DNA from: W11650 sp963545585
GTDB lineage: Bacteria > Bacillota > Clostridia > Lachnospirales > Vallitaleaceae
Length of the DNA: 64,000 bases
NCBI GenBank assembly: GCA_963545585.1
Contig: CAUUKX010000002.1
Location: 1 to 64,000, forward strand
Reading direction: 5' to 3'
The notes beneath the pieces are model-generated. The model worked only from the letters and a program-made list of their open reading frames with translations, was not told where the DNA came from and searched no databases. Made by a program: the position numbers and the translations under genes. Below are positions 27,588 through 37,169 of this stretch, piece by piece (position 1 is the stretch's first letter; each line of letters starts with the position of its first letter).

Positions 27588-28505
27588 ATGGCGAAAAAAA
27601 AGTCAGGCGGTGATGGCGGGGGCGGTGGTGCTCCGGCTTGGATGAATACCTACGGTGATATGGTAACCCTGCTTTTGTGCTTTTTTGTTCTGTTGTTTTC
27701 TATGTCAAGCATTAATCAGGAAAAGTTTCAAAAGGTAATGGAGTATTTTACCGGAACGGGTGAATATATGGCTGATTTTATGCCGGGCGGTGAAGCGTTA
27801 GTTGGCGGTGAACTGTTAATTAACGGTACGGTGCAGCTGGAAAATATTGATGTGGTCGTCAGCGGCGGCAGCCAGTATTTGAACTCTCAGGCGGATTCGG
27901 AAGAGGAAGATGCAGAAAATCAGGAAGAAATGAACGAGCAGGAGAGGGAAGAAAAGCAAAGACTGGAAACAGCTAAAAAGATTGCCACCAAGATTCAGTC
28001 AGAAGTCAGTCAGGATGCCATGAACTCAGAAATTGAAGTTTCTTATACGCCCAACTATGTTAAGCTGACTTTGCGCGGCGAGTATTTGTTTGACAGCGGC
28101 CGGGCGGAGCTTAAGCCGGATGCGATTGAGGCGATTAAAACAATTTCTAAAGTATTGAAGGAATCCAAATATAACAATTATGACATTCAAGTGGAAGGGC
28201 ATACAGACAATCGGCCGATTAATACCGGCTTTTACAAAAGTAACCGCTATCTTTCAGCGGCCAGGGCAATTGCCGTTGAAGAAGAATTGGTCAATATTCA
28301 TGGTTTCGATCCGCAGAAGGTATCCAGCACCGGTTATGGTGAGTTTCATCCGATTGATACCAATGCGACACCGGAAGGCCAAGCGCATAATCGCCGGGTA
28401 GAAATTAAACTGCTCTTAAAGACAGAAGAAAAGGTAGTAGAGGAGCAGGATTTGACTTCGGAACCGGAAGAGCAAGCGCAGCATGAGGGTACACCAAACG
28501 AATAA
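27588..28505 (+). CDS. motB: Flagellar stator protein MotB
   Basis: MotB anchors the stator to peptidoglycan and carries the ion-binding aspartate, here Asp24 in WMNTYGDMVTLLLCFFVLLF. A Glu-rich linker (residues 100-125) follows, then an OmpA-like peptidoglycan domain (YLFDSGRAELKPDAIEAI, VEGHTDNRPINTG, SSTGYGEFHPIDTNATPEG, NRRVEIKLL). The 305 residues are of family length. Whether protons or sodium are used cannot be told from this sequence alone. Confidence 0.96.
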   Translation: MAKKKSGGDGGGGGAPAWMNTYGDMVTLLLCFFVLLFSMSSINQEKFQKVMEYFTGTGEYMADFMPGGEALVGGELLINGTVQLENIDVVVSGGSQYLNSQADSEEEDAENQEEMNEQEREEKQRLETAKKIATKIQSEVSQDAMNSEIEVSYTPNYVKLTLRGEYLFDSGRAELKPDAIEAIKTISKVLKESKYNNYDIQVEGHTDNRPINTGFYKSNRYLSAARAIAVEEELVNIHGFDPQKVSSTGYGEFHPIDTNATPEGQAHNRRVEIKLLLKTEEKVVEEQDLTSEPEEQAQHEGTPNE

Positions 28506-28557
28506 GAATGCCGGAAGGCGTTAAGTAAATGATTTAAGGATCAAGGAGGATTTATTT

Positions 28558-29055
28558 GTGGAAAAATTATTACCCATTATCAATCTGGTTTTAACAGTGG
28601 TGGCAATCGTGGTGTGCGTCATAACTCTGCTGTCAGTCAACGGAATCAAAGGTGAGTTGGCGGACATCGTAATATCATCGCAGAGTGATCGGTCGATATC
28701 GGCTAATATTCCTTTGGCGCAGCAGACATTATATAATATGGATAAGCAGTTTATTTTTACTTATCCGCCGCAGGAAGGTGAAAAAAAGGCGACCAGTGTT
28801 GTTGTCAATATTGGCTTTATCGTGAACAATGAAGAAAGGGATGCGGCTGCTGTGCTGGCTCAGTTTGCCGAAAAACAAGGACTTGTCAGAGACCGAATCC
28901 AAACGATGATCAAGGAAAGGGCAGATAATCCGTTTGCCAGCGTTGAATTACAGCGTGAGTTAAAAGGAGAAATACTGACACTGGTTCGGAAATTATTTGA
29001 AACGAATTCGATTATTGATGTGGTATTTACCGATGTTTTATCAAGCCAAAAATAA
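28558..29055 (+). CDS. fliL: Flagellar basal body-associated protein FliL
   Basis: FliL surrounds the stator and supports torque. The 165-residue protein has an N-terminal membrane helix (residues 5-25), a Ser-rich linker and a C-terminal domain with VVNIGFIVNN, RDRIQTMIKERA and LVRKLFETNSIIDVVFTDVLSS, the last being the FliL-like end. The start is GTG 28558 behind AAGGAGG. It sits in the typical motB-fliL-fliM order. Confidence 0.9.
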   Translation: MEKLLPIINLVLTVVAIVVCVITLLSVNGIKGELADIVISSQSDRSISANIPLAQQTLYNMDKQFIFTYPPQEGEKKATSVVVNIGFIVNNEERDAAAVLAQFAEKQGLVRDRIQTMIKERADNPFASVELQRELKGEILTLVRKLFETNSIIDVVFTDVLSSQK

Positions 29056-29094
29056 GGATGAAACATTCATGCTGTGCTGTAAGGAGGTGAGGTC

Positions 29095-30081
29095 GTGAGC
29101 GATATTCTAAGCCAAAGCGAAATAGATCAGCTGCTGAATGCTTTAAGCGCCGGGGAACTGGACGTTGATGAATATCAGGCCGATAAGGCCGAAAAACAAA
29201 TCAAGGAATATGATTTTGCCAGACCTGCTAAGTTTGCTAAGGATCATTTGAGGACACTGGAGATTATTCATGAGCATTATGCCAGATTATTGGCAACGCT
29301 CCTTTCTGGAAGAATGAGAACACCCTGTCAGCTGGAAGTAATCAGTTCAGAAGCGATTTCTTATTCTGAGTTTTCCAACTCTTTATCCAATCCCGTTTTG
29401 TTAGGGATTTTAGAGGTGCGGCCGCTAAAAGGCAATTTTGTAATGGAAATGTCGTCCAATATCGGCTTTGCCATTGTTGACCGCCTGTTAGGGGGGAACG
29501 GCACGGGAGTTGTATCTAACCGCGATTTTACGGAGATTGAGCAGACCGTAATCCAAAAGGTTATGTCGATGATGATTGATGAGATGATTGAGGCCTGGAA
29601 AAATGTGGTTAATATTACACCGCGACTGACGCAAATCGAAACAAATCCTCAATTTGCGCAGTTTATCTCGCCTACGGAAATCGTGGCGCTGATTACATTA
29701 AATTTGAAAATAGGCGGAGTAGAAGGGCTGATGAATATATGTGTGCCCTATATCACGATTGAACCGATTATTGATAAATTGAATACAAGATACTGGTTTA
29801 GCGCTGCCAAAGAAACGAATGTGGAACTTTACGGCCATTATATTGAAAAGCAGATCGAATTGTCAGAGATCCCGATTAAGATTATACTGGGCAAGACAAA
29901 TATATTGATTGACGACTTTATTCATCTGCAGCCCGGCGATATTATTCGACTGGATCGCAAGATTACGGAAGAAGTGGAAGTGTTGGTTGGAAACTTGCCG
30001 AAGTTCTATGCGAAGGCTGGACTGTCGTCCGGGAAAAATGCAGTTATGATTACCGGTGTCATGAATAGGGAGGATGAATGA
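29095..30081 (+). CDS. fliM: Flagellar motor switch protein FliM
   Basis: FliM links phospho-CheY to motor switching in the C ring. The 328-residue protein begins with the CheY-binding peptide DILSQSEIDQLLNAL, followed by the CheC-like middle domain (FARPAKFAKDHLRTLEIIHE; VIQKVMSMMIDEMIEAW) and a C-terminal SpoA domain (GDIIRLDRKITEEVEVLVGN). The start is GTG 29095 behind GGAGGTGAGG. Stop TGA overlaps the fliY start region. Confidence 0.97.
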   Translation: MSDILSQSEIDQLLNALSAGELDVDEYQADKAEKQIKEYDFARPAKFAKDHLRTLEIIHEHYARLLATLLSGRMRTPCQLEVISSEAISYSEFSNSLSNPVLLGILEVRPLKGNFVMEMSSNIGFAIVDRLLGGNGTGVVSNRDFTEIEQTVIQKVMSMMIDEMIEAWKNVVNITPRLTQIETNPQFAQFISPTEIVALITLNLKIGGVEGLMNICVPYITIEPIIDKLNTRYWFSAAKETNVELYGHYIEKQIELSEIPIKIILGKTNILIDDFIHLQPGDIIRLDRKITEEVEVLVGNLPKFYAKAGLSSGKNAVMITGVMNREDE

Positions 30082-31202
30082 TGAGCGATTTATTGTCAAA
30101 AGAAGAAATCGATGCTTTGCTTCAAGGCAAAGAAGAGCAAGCGGATTTCGATGCAGCTTCGGCGGGGACTGAAACGGCAGGAAACGAGATGGAACTTGGC
30201 TCGGACGAGAGAGATGCGATTGGTGAAATTTCCAACATCAGCATGGGCGCAGCAGCTACCTCTCTGTCAACTTTGGTTAATCAAAAAGTAACGATTACAA
30301 CGCCGCAAGTTATGGTTGTTGATTGGGATACTTTTGTCAAAAAGCATACGGCTCCCTATGTTACGGTTCAGCTCAAATATAAAGAAGGTCTGGAAGGCAA
30401 CAATATTTTGGTGCTCTTAGAAGAAGATGCCAAAGTTATTACTGATTTGATGATGGGCGGTGACGGCACCAATAAGTCAGAGGAGTTGTCTGATCTGCAT
30501 TTAAGCGCCATAAGTGAGGCGATGAACCAAATGATTGGCGGTTCGGCCACGGCACTTTCGTCAATGCTCAAGAGAAAAGTAGATATTTTGCCGCCGATTG
30601 CCTCCAAAATTGATTTGGTTGATGCTAAGCTGGAAAATCCCGGTGGAGATGATCGTTTTATTGAAGTTGATTTTCGGATTAAGATTGGCGATTTGGTTGA
30701 TAATACGCTGTCACAAATCTATCCGTTGGCGTTCGCCAAAGAAGTAATCGACATCTTTAAGGAAAGTAAAAAGCAGTCGGAAGCAAAATTGGCATCGGCC
30801 GCCGCTCCTGCGCCTAAACCGATGGCGTCGCAGCCAGCACCGACCGCACCGCAGATGAACTACAGCGCTGCACCAGCGCATCAGCCGTCGGCAGCTATTT
30901 ATGCAAATCCGGTTGAGGTTCAGCCGGCGCAATTCCAAAACTTTGAAATGGCTTCTTTTATGCAGCAGAAAGAAAATATTGACCTGATTATGGACGTTCA
31001 GTTAGAGGTGACGGTTGAACTGGGGCGAACCAAGAGAAGCATTAAGGAGATTTTGGAGCTGGGTCCGGGCAGCATTATTGAACTGAATAAACTTTCGGGC
31101 GAGCCGATTGATATTTTGGTTAACGGTAAGATTGTTGCCAAAGGTGAAGTGGTAGTGATTGAAGAAAACTTCAGTATCAGAGTAACGGAGATTTTAAAAT
31201 AA
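30081..31202 (+). CDS. fliY: Flagellar motor switch phosphatase FliY
   Basis: FliY is the Firmicute form of FliN, with an added CheC-type phosphatase region that dephosphorylates CheY at the motor. The 373-residue protein starts DLLSKEEIDALLQGK (CheY-binding), has CheC-like signatures ELGSDERDAIGEISNISMGA and LHLSAISEAMNQMIGGSATA, a Pro/Ala-rich linker (residues 235-275) and a C-terminal FliN/SpoA domain (DVQLEVTVELGRTKRSIKEI). ATG 30081 or the adjacent ATG 30078 could start it; GGGAGG fits 30081 slightly better. Confidence 0.95.
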   Translation: MSDLLSKEEIDALLQGKEEQADFDAASAGTETAGNEMELGSDERDAIGEISNISMGAAATSLSTLVNQKVTITTPQVMVVDWDTFVKKHTAPYVTVQLKYKEGLEGNNILVLLEEDAKVITDLMMGGDGTNKSEELSDLHLSAISEAMNQMIGGSATALSSMLKRKVDILPPIASKIDLVDAKLENPGGDDRFIEVDFRIKIGDLVDNTLSQIYPLAFAKEVIDIFKESKKQSEAKLASAAAPAPKPMASQPAPTAPQMNYSAAPAHQPSAAIYANPVEVQPAQFQNFEMASFMQQKENIDLIMDVQLEVTVELGRTKRSIKEILELGPGSIIELNKLSGEPIDILVNGKIVAKGEVVVIEENFSIRVTEILK

Positions 31203-31321
31203 GAAGACTGCGAGCCGGTGAGGGCTGAAGGATGCAAGTGAGGCAGCGGCAAACGGAAAACCGGAACCGGCGTCGCAGGTGAAAGACATAACAGAAATAA
31301 GAAATACAAAAGGAGATAAAA

Positions 31322-31687
31322 ATGGCGGACAAAAGAATTTTAATTGTAGATGATGCTGCATTTATGAGGATGATGATTAAGGACATCCTGACCAAAAATG
31401 GGTATGAAGTGGTCGGAGAGGCGGATAACGGTGCTAAAGCAGTTGAAAAATACAATGAATTGAAGCCCTCTTTGGTGGTAATGGATATTACTATGCCGGA
31501 GATGGATGGGATTGAAGCGGTCAAGGCCATTAAAGCTGCCGATCCGAAAGCAAATATTATCATGTGTTCAGCCATGGGTCAGCAAGCAATGGTTATTGAG
31601 TCGATTCAGGCGGGAGCTAAGGATTTTATTGTAAAGCCGTTTGACCGGGATCGGGTTATTGAAGCGGTCAGCAAGGTAATAGGATAA
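31322..31687 (+). CDS. cheY: Chemotaxis response regulator CheY
   Basis: A 121-residue single-domain receiver. The phospho-acceptor is the Asp in LVVMDITMPEMDG; the acidic pair is in ILIVDDAAFMR, the conserved Thr/Ser site in MCSAMGQQ and the Lys in FIVKPFD. It carries the signal from CheA to FliM and FliY. A 119-base gap separates it from fliY, with no clear promoter. Confidence 0.95.
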   Translation: MADKRILIVDDAAFMRMMIKDILTKNGYEVVGEADNGAKAVEKYNELKPSLVVMDITMPEMDGIEAVKAIKAADPKANIIMCSAMGQQAMVIESIQAGAKDFIVKPFDRDRVIEAVSKVIG

Positions 31688-31694
31688 GGCTGTC

Positions 31695-32051
31695 ATGCCC
31701 AGGCAAGTTTTGGAAATCGTATTATTATTAGCGGTATTCATTGCGATTATTTGGGCAGCGCAGTTTGCCAGCAAAAAAATTGCCGGAATCCAATTAGGCA
31801 AACAAAAGGGAAAATCCATGCAGCTCATCGAAGCAATGTATGTTTCGCCAGGGAAAATGCTGCAAATCATTCAAGTGGGAGAGAGATTTTTTTTGATTGC
31901 GGTGTATAAGGAGGGAATTGCTTTTCTGACAGAATTAAATGCAGAAGATGCTATTAAAAAAGAGGAGATACCTTTACCTGCCGGAAAAAGCCCGTTTGCT
32001 GATTATTTAAGTAAATTAAAAGAAAAGGCAGGCCACAAGGATGAGGAATAA
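31695..32051 (+). CDS. fliO: Flagellar biosynthetic protein FliO (FliZ)
   Basis: A 118-residue protein with one N-terminal membrane helix (residues 5-22) and a short cytoplasmic domain (MQLIEAMYVSPGKMLQIIQVG, FFLIAVYKEGIAFLTEL), matching the FliO/FliZ family that helps assemble FliP rings. Identity rests on this motif and on its place before fliP. Its end overlaps fliP by 11 bases. Confidence 0.88.
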   Translation: MPRQVLEIVLLLAVFIAIIWAAQFASKKIAGIQLGKQKGKSMQLIEAMYVSPGKMLQIIQVGERFFLIAVYKEGIAFLTELNAEDAIKKEEIPLPAGKSPFADYLSKLKEKAGHKDEE

Positions 32052-32850
32052 AATTCAAAAACAGGACGTACAATTTCATAGGCGCAAAATCTTGAGTTTT
32101 TTAGGAGTATTTGTAGCTATTTTTAGTTTAGGCGGATCGCAAATCATATGGGCAGCCGGTGATACCGTTCCAATTCCGTTTTCCTTTGACTTTGGCATAA
32201 AAGCAGCGGAAAACGGCGCCGATGTTGTAAATAGCCTGCAGATACTTTTTATTTTAACTTTGATTGCTATGGCGCCGTCGCTCTTTTTGATGCTGACTTC
32301 CTTTACCCGGGTGCTGGTGGTACTGCATTTTACGCGGACAGCGCTGGGCACGCAGCAGGCACCGCCGAATCAGGTTTTGATTGGACTGGCTTTATTTATT
32401 ACCTTGTTCATTATGGCGCCGGTCGGTGTCAAAATCAACAACCAAGCGCTGCAGCCTTATGCCAGAGGAGAAATTAGTCAACAAGCGGCGCTGGAAAAGG
32501 GCGTTGCACCTCTGCGGGAGTTTATGCTCAAACAGACGAATGATAAGGACTTAAAGCTGTTTATGGAGATTGCTGAGGTCGGTACGGTTCAATCGGTTGA
32601 AGAGATACCGATTACGGCGATGATTCCGGCGTTTATTATTTCTGAGCTGCGGGCGGCGTTTATTATGGGATTTTTGATTTATATCCCATTTATTGTGATT
32701 GATATGGTGGTGTCCAGTACCTTGATGTCAATGGGCATGATGATGCTGCCGCCGGTTATGATTTCCATGCCGTTTAAACTGCTGCTGTTTATTGTAGCCG
32801 ATGGCTGGAATCTGATTATTGGGCAGTTAGTGCAGACTTTTTATCGCTGA
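32041..32850 (+). CDS. fliP: Flagellar export gate protein FliP
   Basis: FliP forms the core of the export gate with FliQ and FliR. The 269-residue protein has a cleavable-looking signal (ILSFLGVFVAIFSLGGSQII WAAG region, residues 18-38) and four membrane helices. Signature blocks: MAPSLFLMLTSFTRVLVVLH, TALGTQQAPPNQVLIGLALF, ITAMIPAFIISELRAAF and SMGMMMLPPVMISMPFKLL. This is the standard FliP pattern. Confidence 0.97.
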   Translation: MRNKIQKQDVQFHRRKILSFLGVFVAIFSLGGSQIIWAAGDTVPIPFSFDFGIKAAENGADVVNSLQILFILTLIAMAPSLFLMLTSFTRVLVVLHFTRTALGTQQAPPNQVLIGLALFITLFIMAPVGVKINNQALQPYARGEISQQAALEKGVAPLREFMLKQTNDKDLKLFMEIAEVGTVQSVEEIPITAMIPAFIISELRAAFIMGFLIYIPFIVIDMVVSSTLMSMGMMMLPPVMISMPFKLLLFIVADGWNLIIGQLVQTFYR

Positions 32851-32864
32851 AAAGGAGTGGGTAG

Positions 32865-33137
32865 ATGAATACGGATTTGGTCTTGGATTTTGCCCGCGAG
32901 GCAATCTATACGGTCATCATGGCATCCGGCCCGCTGCTTTTGGTGGCGCTGGTGGTGGGACTGGCGGTCAGCGTTTTTCAGACGATTACTTCGATTCAGG
33001 AACAAACGCTGGCATTTGTTCCGAAAATTCTGGCGATTTTTGTAGGGGTTTTGATTTTTGGGCCGTTTATCGGAACGCAGCTGCTGACATTTTTTAAAAA
33101 AGCGGTGATGAGTTTCGGCCAATTTATCGTCAAATAA
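32865..33137 (+). CDS. fliQ: Flagellar export gate protein FliQ
   Basis: A 90-residue protein with two membrane helices and the family block GLAVSVFQTITSIQEQTLAF followed by VPKILAIFVGVLIFGPF. Part of the FliPQR export gate. AAAGGAG precedes ATG 32865. A 97-base gap with a small hairpin (GTCAGCC/GGCTGAC) follows; its left part CTTTCCCATGCGGGTCAG resembles the end of the MITE-like repeat. Confidence 0.96.
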   Translation: MNTDLVLDFAREAIYTVIMASGPLLLVALVVGLAVSVFQTITSIQEQTLAFVPKILAIFVGVLIFGPFIGTQLLTFFKKAVMSFGQFIVK

Positions 33138-33234
33138 GAATCCGCTTTCCCATGCGGGTCAGCCATTTCAGGCTGACTGCGGGTTATGCACTGTGCAAAA
33201 GAGGGATTAAAAGCAGCACGGGAGGAAAAGGAAA

Positions 33235-34017
33235 ATGACGTCATTGCTGGCGCACGGTTATATTGAAACTTTTCTGCTTATTTTTATCAGAATTGTGAGT
33301 ATGTTTATCATGCTTCCTTTTTTCGGCAGCCAAAATACCCCCAGGCGGCTAAAAGCTTTGCTGGCTTTTACGCTGACGGTAATCATGATTCAAATTATGT
33401 CGCTGCAAAGTCCGGTCAGTGTCGATTTTCCGGTCGCTTATGCTTTGGCGGCGGCCAGAGAGTTTTTTACCGGCTGGTTGATGGGCTTTGCTGTGTATTT
33501 GGTTTATTCGGTGCTGACTATGGCAGGACAGTTTATTGACGCTCAAATCGGCCTGTCGATGGTCAGTATGATTGACCCGTCCAGTCAGATGCAGTTTACG
33601 GTGACGGGAAACTTATATTATTTTATTATGATTTTCATTATTTTAATGACCCGGACATATTATTACTTCTTGGAAGGCTTAAAGCGCAGTTTTCGGCTGA
33701 TTCCTTTAGGCGGGGCGAATCTGAGTTATGACTTGTATGACTCAATGCTTTATTTTCTTAGGGATTACTTTCTGATGGCCTTACAGATTGCACTGCTGGT
33801 ATTTTTTGTGATGATGATTAGCAATGCAGTTTTGGGGATTTTAGCCCGGACGGCACCGCAGTTGAATATGTTTGTGGTGGGCTTTCCAATTAAGCTGTTG
33901 CTGGGACTGATGACCCTGTATGTTACTTTTTTTGTATTTGAAGGGTTAAGCGCAATGGTGATTGACAGGGGTACCGAAACCATGTATGACTTTATTAGGG
34001 GGATGAGTGGACAGTGA
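33235..34017 (+). CDS. fliR: Flagellar export gate protein FliR
   Basis: A 260-residue membrane protein with about six helices. Family blocks are FLLIFIRIVSMFIMLPFFG, REFFTGWLMGFAVYLVYSVL, GQFIDAQIGLSMVSMIDPSS and FPIKLLLGLMTLYVTFFVF. Completes the FliPQR complex. GGGAGGAAAAGG precedes ATG 33235. Overlaps flhB by four bases. Confidence 0.96.
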   Translation: MTSLLAHGYIETFLLIFIRIVSMFIMLPFFGSQNTPRRLKALLAFTLTVIMIQIMSLQSPVSVDFPVAYALAAAREFFTGWLMGFAVYLVYSVLTMAGQFIDAQIGLSMVSMIDPSSQMQFTVTGNLYYFIMIFIILMTRTYYYFLEGLKRSFRLIPLGGANLSYDLYDSMLYFLRDYFLMALQIALLVFFVMMISNAVLGILARTAPQLNMFVVGFPIKLLLGLMTLYVTFFVFEGLSAMVIDRGTETMYDFIRGMSGQ

Positions 34018-35129
34018 CGCCGGAAAAGGAAATAAAATATTTTTTGCGGCTTGATTTGCAGCTGTTTGCTTCCGAAGAAAAAACCGAGCAGCCAACCCCG
34101 AAAAAAAGGGAAAAAGTCAGAAAAGACGGACAGGTAGCCAGAAGCAATGAAATTACCACGGCCTTCCTTTTGATTTTAATGTTTCTGATGATTCGGTTGT
34201 TTGCGCCGGAGGTCAAAGTTAGGTTTTTAGAGGTTTTTGCCAAATGCGTCCGCTTGTTTTATTTAAAGGAAATCAGTGGTCAGGTGGCCAATGCCCTGAT
34301 GTGGGAAATTGCCAAGGATATGCTGCTGATGACTTGGCCTTTTTTGCTGACAGCGGTGGCGGTCGGGCTGGTATCCAATATTGTTCAGGTCGGCTGGGTG
34401 GTGTCTGCTAAGCCTTTGCAGCCCAAGTTAAGTAATATTGACCCGCTCAAGGGTCTGAAGCGGATTTTTTCCATGCGGACGATGATTGAACTGCTTAAAG
34501 CAATCTTTAAGATTGCATTAATTTCAATTCTTGTGTATAATACAATCAGGGATTATGATAATCTGGCGGTCAATCTTTATCAAATGGAGCCGCTGCTTGC
34601 CTATCGAGTCGTTTTTGACATCATATTGGATCTGTGCATTCGGATCGGTTGGTTCTTCATCATCGTGGCAGCTGTTGACTATGCCTATACCCGCTTTAAA
34701 TTTGAGAAAGATATTAAAATGACTAAACAGGAGGTCAAGGACGAATATAAGCAGTCCGAAGGAAATCCTGAGATTAAAGGAAAAATTCGGCAAAAAATGC
34801 GAGAAGCGGCCATGCGCCGGATGATGCAGGATTTGCCGAAGGCGGATGTCATTATCACTAACCCAACGCATTTTGCGGTTGCTTTAAAGTATGATGATAC
34901 AGCCGATGCCGCACCGATTGTGATTGCCAAGGGGGCCGACCTGGTGGCCAAAAATATCCGGGAAAAGGGTAAGGAATGTGGCATCAAAATTTTGGAAAAC
35001 AAATCGTTAGCCCGGACACTGTTTTATACGGTGGAGATTGGCGACGAGATTCCGCCGGAACTGTACCAGGCAGTGGCGGAAATATTAGCCTTTGTATATT
35101 CGCTGAAGAATGAGGGAGTAGCTATTTAA
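34014..35129 (+). CDS. flhB: Flagellar export switch protein FlhB
   Basis: FlhB wraps the export gate and switches substrate class by self-cleavage. The 371-residue protein has the N-terminal EKTEQPTPKKREKVRKDGQV, four membrane helices, and the cleavage motif NPTH in DVIITNPTHFAVALKYD. The GTG start at 34014 overlaps the fliR stop. An N-terminal stretch (EIKYFLRLDLQLFA) before the usual motif is known in Clostridia. Confidence 0.97.
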   Translation: MTPEKEIKYFLRLDLQLFASEEKTEQPTPKKREKVRKDGQVARSNEITTAFLLILMFLMIRLFAPEVKVRFLEVFAKCVRLFYLKEISGQVANALMWEIAKDMLLMTWPFLLTAVAVGLVSNIVQVGWVVSAKPLQPKLSNIDPLKGLKRIFSMRTMIELLKAIFKIALISILVYNTIRDYDNLAVNLYQMEPLLAYRVVFDIILDLCIRIGWFFIIVAAVDYAYTRFKFEKDIKMTKQEVKDEYKQSEGNPEIKGKIRQKMREAAMRRMMQDLPKADVIITNPTHFAVALKYDDTADAAPIVIAKGADLVAKNIREKGKECGIKILENKSLARTLFYTVEIGDEIPPELYQAVAEILAFVYSLKNEGVAI

Positions 35130-37169
35130 ATGAGAGCCGGAGATTTGATTTTAGGTCTTTTTATTGTGATGACGGTAATTCTGATGATCCTGCCGCTTAG
35201 CGGGGTAGCGATTAGTATTTTGATTACGGTTAATTTGCTGCTGTCTTTAGTTATTTTGTTTAATTCGCTTTTTGCCAGGGAAGCACTTGATATGTCGGCT
35301 TTTCCGACTATTTTGCTGTTTACTACTATGTTCCGGCTGGCCTTGAACGTGTCTTCAACCAGAGCGATTTTAACAGGCGGACCGGAAGCGGCAGGTAATG
35401 TTATTTTGACATTCGGTCGGTTTGTCGGCGGTAATAATCTGGTCGTGGGTATTATTGTCTTTTTCATTTTGGTATTGATTAACTTTTTGGTTATTACCAA
35501 GGGTTCGGAGCGGGTAGCGGAAGTATCTGCCCGTTTTACTTTGGATGCTATGCCCGGTAAGCAGATGGCGATTGACGCTGATTTAAACTCCGGACTGATT
35601 GATGAAGCGCAGGCTCGTAAGCGCCGAGAGAAGATTCAGGATGAAGCCAGTTTCTTCGGTTCAATGGATGGTGCGGCCAAGTTTGTCAAGGGGGATGCCA
35701 TTGCTGGCTTGATTATTACCTTTGTTAATATTTTAGGCGGTATTGTCATTGGTGTTATTCAGTTAGGGATGACGACGCAGGAAGCCATGCAGCAGTATAC
35801 GATTGTGACGATTGGTGACGGCTTGGTCAGCCAGATTCCGGCATTGCTGATTTCGCTGGCAACTGGTATTTTGGTTACGAAAGTATCCAAAGAAACCGAG
35901 ATTAGTGATACGGTCGGCAGGCAGCTTTTTACCCTGCCTAAGGTTATGTATATGGCCGGCGGCGTGCTGGTCTTTCTGGGCATTGTGACGCCGCTGAATG
36001 TGGTTATCGTCAGCGGGATCGGCGTTTTGACGGTCTTTGCCGGCAAGAAAATGGCGGATAACCTGAAGGTATTTGAAACGCAGGATGAAATTAGCATGGA
36101 AGAAGAAGCAGCCGAGGAAATTCGCAAGCCCGAAAATGTTATCAATCTTTTGCAGGTTGACCCGATTGAATTGGAGTTTGGTTACGGCATCATTCCGCTG
36201 GCTGATTCCTCGCAGGGCGGTGATTTGCTTGACCGGGTCGTTATGATTCGGCGGCAGATTGCACTGGAGTTAGGGGCAATTGTGCCGATTATCCGGCTGC
36301 GTGATAATATTCAGCTCAGCCCCAATCAATATGTGATTAAGATTAAAGGCAATGTCATTGCAGAAGGTGAGATTTTATTCGATCATTATCTGGCAATGGA
36401 CCCGGGTTATGTTGAGGAACAGATTGACGGAATTGAAACGGTCGAGCCGGCCTTTCATCTGCCGGCGCTGTGGATTACTGAAAACCAGCGGGAGCGGGCG
36501 GAGGCTGTCGGTTACACGGTGGTTGACCCGCCGTCTATTATTGCCACTCATTTGACGGAAGTGATTAAGAGTCACTTAGATGAGCTGATTACCCGTCAGG
36601 AAGTCAAGAACCTCATCAATAAAGTGGCTGAGGATAATCAGGCTCTAATCGATGAACTGGTGCCCAAGCTCCTGACTGTCGGCGAAATCCAAAAGGTATT
36701 GACCAATTTGCTGGCCGAAGGGGTTTCGATCCGGGATTTGGTGACGATATTTGAAACTTTGGCCGATCAGGCGCTGGTGACTAAGGATGTGGATGTCCTG
36801 ACCGAATATGCCAGACAATCGCAAAAGCGGAGCATCAGCAATAAGTTTTTGGAAGAGCAGAACCAACAGGTGCTGACGCTTGATCCGGCGGTGGAAAGCA
36901 TGATTATGGAATCAGTCAAGCATTCGGAGCAGGGAACGTATCTGACCCTTGACCCGGAAGTGATTTCCGAGATTGTGGCGGTAACGGATAAAGCGGTGCG
37001 GAAGTTAACCGATATCGGCCGGATGCCGATTATCATCACTTCGCCAATCCTGCGGATTTATTATAAGCGGATTATTCAGGAGCAGCTCCCGGAAGTAGTG
37101 GTGATTTCCTACAATGAAATTGATGCCTCTACAGAATTGCAGTCGGTAGGGATGGTGAGCTTATCATGA
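35130..37169 (+). CDS. flhA: Flagellar export apparatus protein FlhA
   Basis: FlhA forms the large cytoplasmic ring that docks export chaperones and uses the ion gradient. The 679-residue length is normal. The N-terminal half has about eight membrane helices with FRLALNVSSTRAILTGG, the conserved loop RFTLDAMPGKQMAIDADLNS and IVTIGDGLVSQIPALLIS. The C-terminal cytoplasmic domain begins near residue 330. It starts directly after the flhB stop and overlaps flhF by four bases. Confidence 0.97.
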   Translation: MRAGDLILGLFIVMTVILMILPLSGVAISILITVNLLLSLVILFNSLFAREALDMSAFPTILLFTTMFRLALNVSSTRAILTGGPEAAGNVILTFGRFVGGNNLVVGIIVFFILVLINFLVITKGSERVAEVSARFTLDAMPGKQMAIDADLNSGLIDEAQARKRREKIQDEASFFGSMDGAAKFVKGDAIAGLIITFVNILGGIVIGVIQLGMTTQEAMQQYTIVTIGDGLVSQIPALLISLATGILVTKVSKETEISDTVGRQLFTLPKVMYMAGGVLVFLGIVTPLNVVIVSGIGVLTVFAGKKMADNLKVFETQDEISMEEEAAEEIRKPENVINLLQVDPIELEFGYGIIPLADSSQGGDLLDRVVMIRRQIALELGAIVPIIRLRDNIQLSPNQYVIKIKGNVIAEGEILFDHYLAMDPGYVEEQIDGIETVEPAFHLPALWITENQRERAEAVGYTVVDPPSIIATHLTEVIKSHLDELITRQEVKNLINKVAEDNQALIDELVPKLLTVGEIQKVLTNLLAEGVSIRDLVTIFETLADQALVTKDVDVLTEYARQSQKRSISNKFLEEQNQQVLTLDPAVESMIMESVKHSEQGTYLTLDPEVISEIVAVTDKAVRKLTDIGRMPIIITSPILRIYYKRIIQEQLPEVVVISYNEIDASTELQSVGMVSLS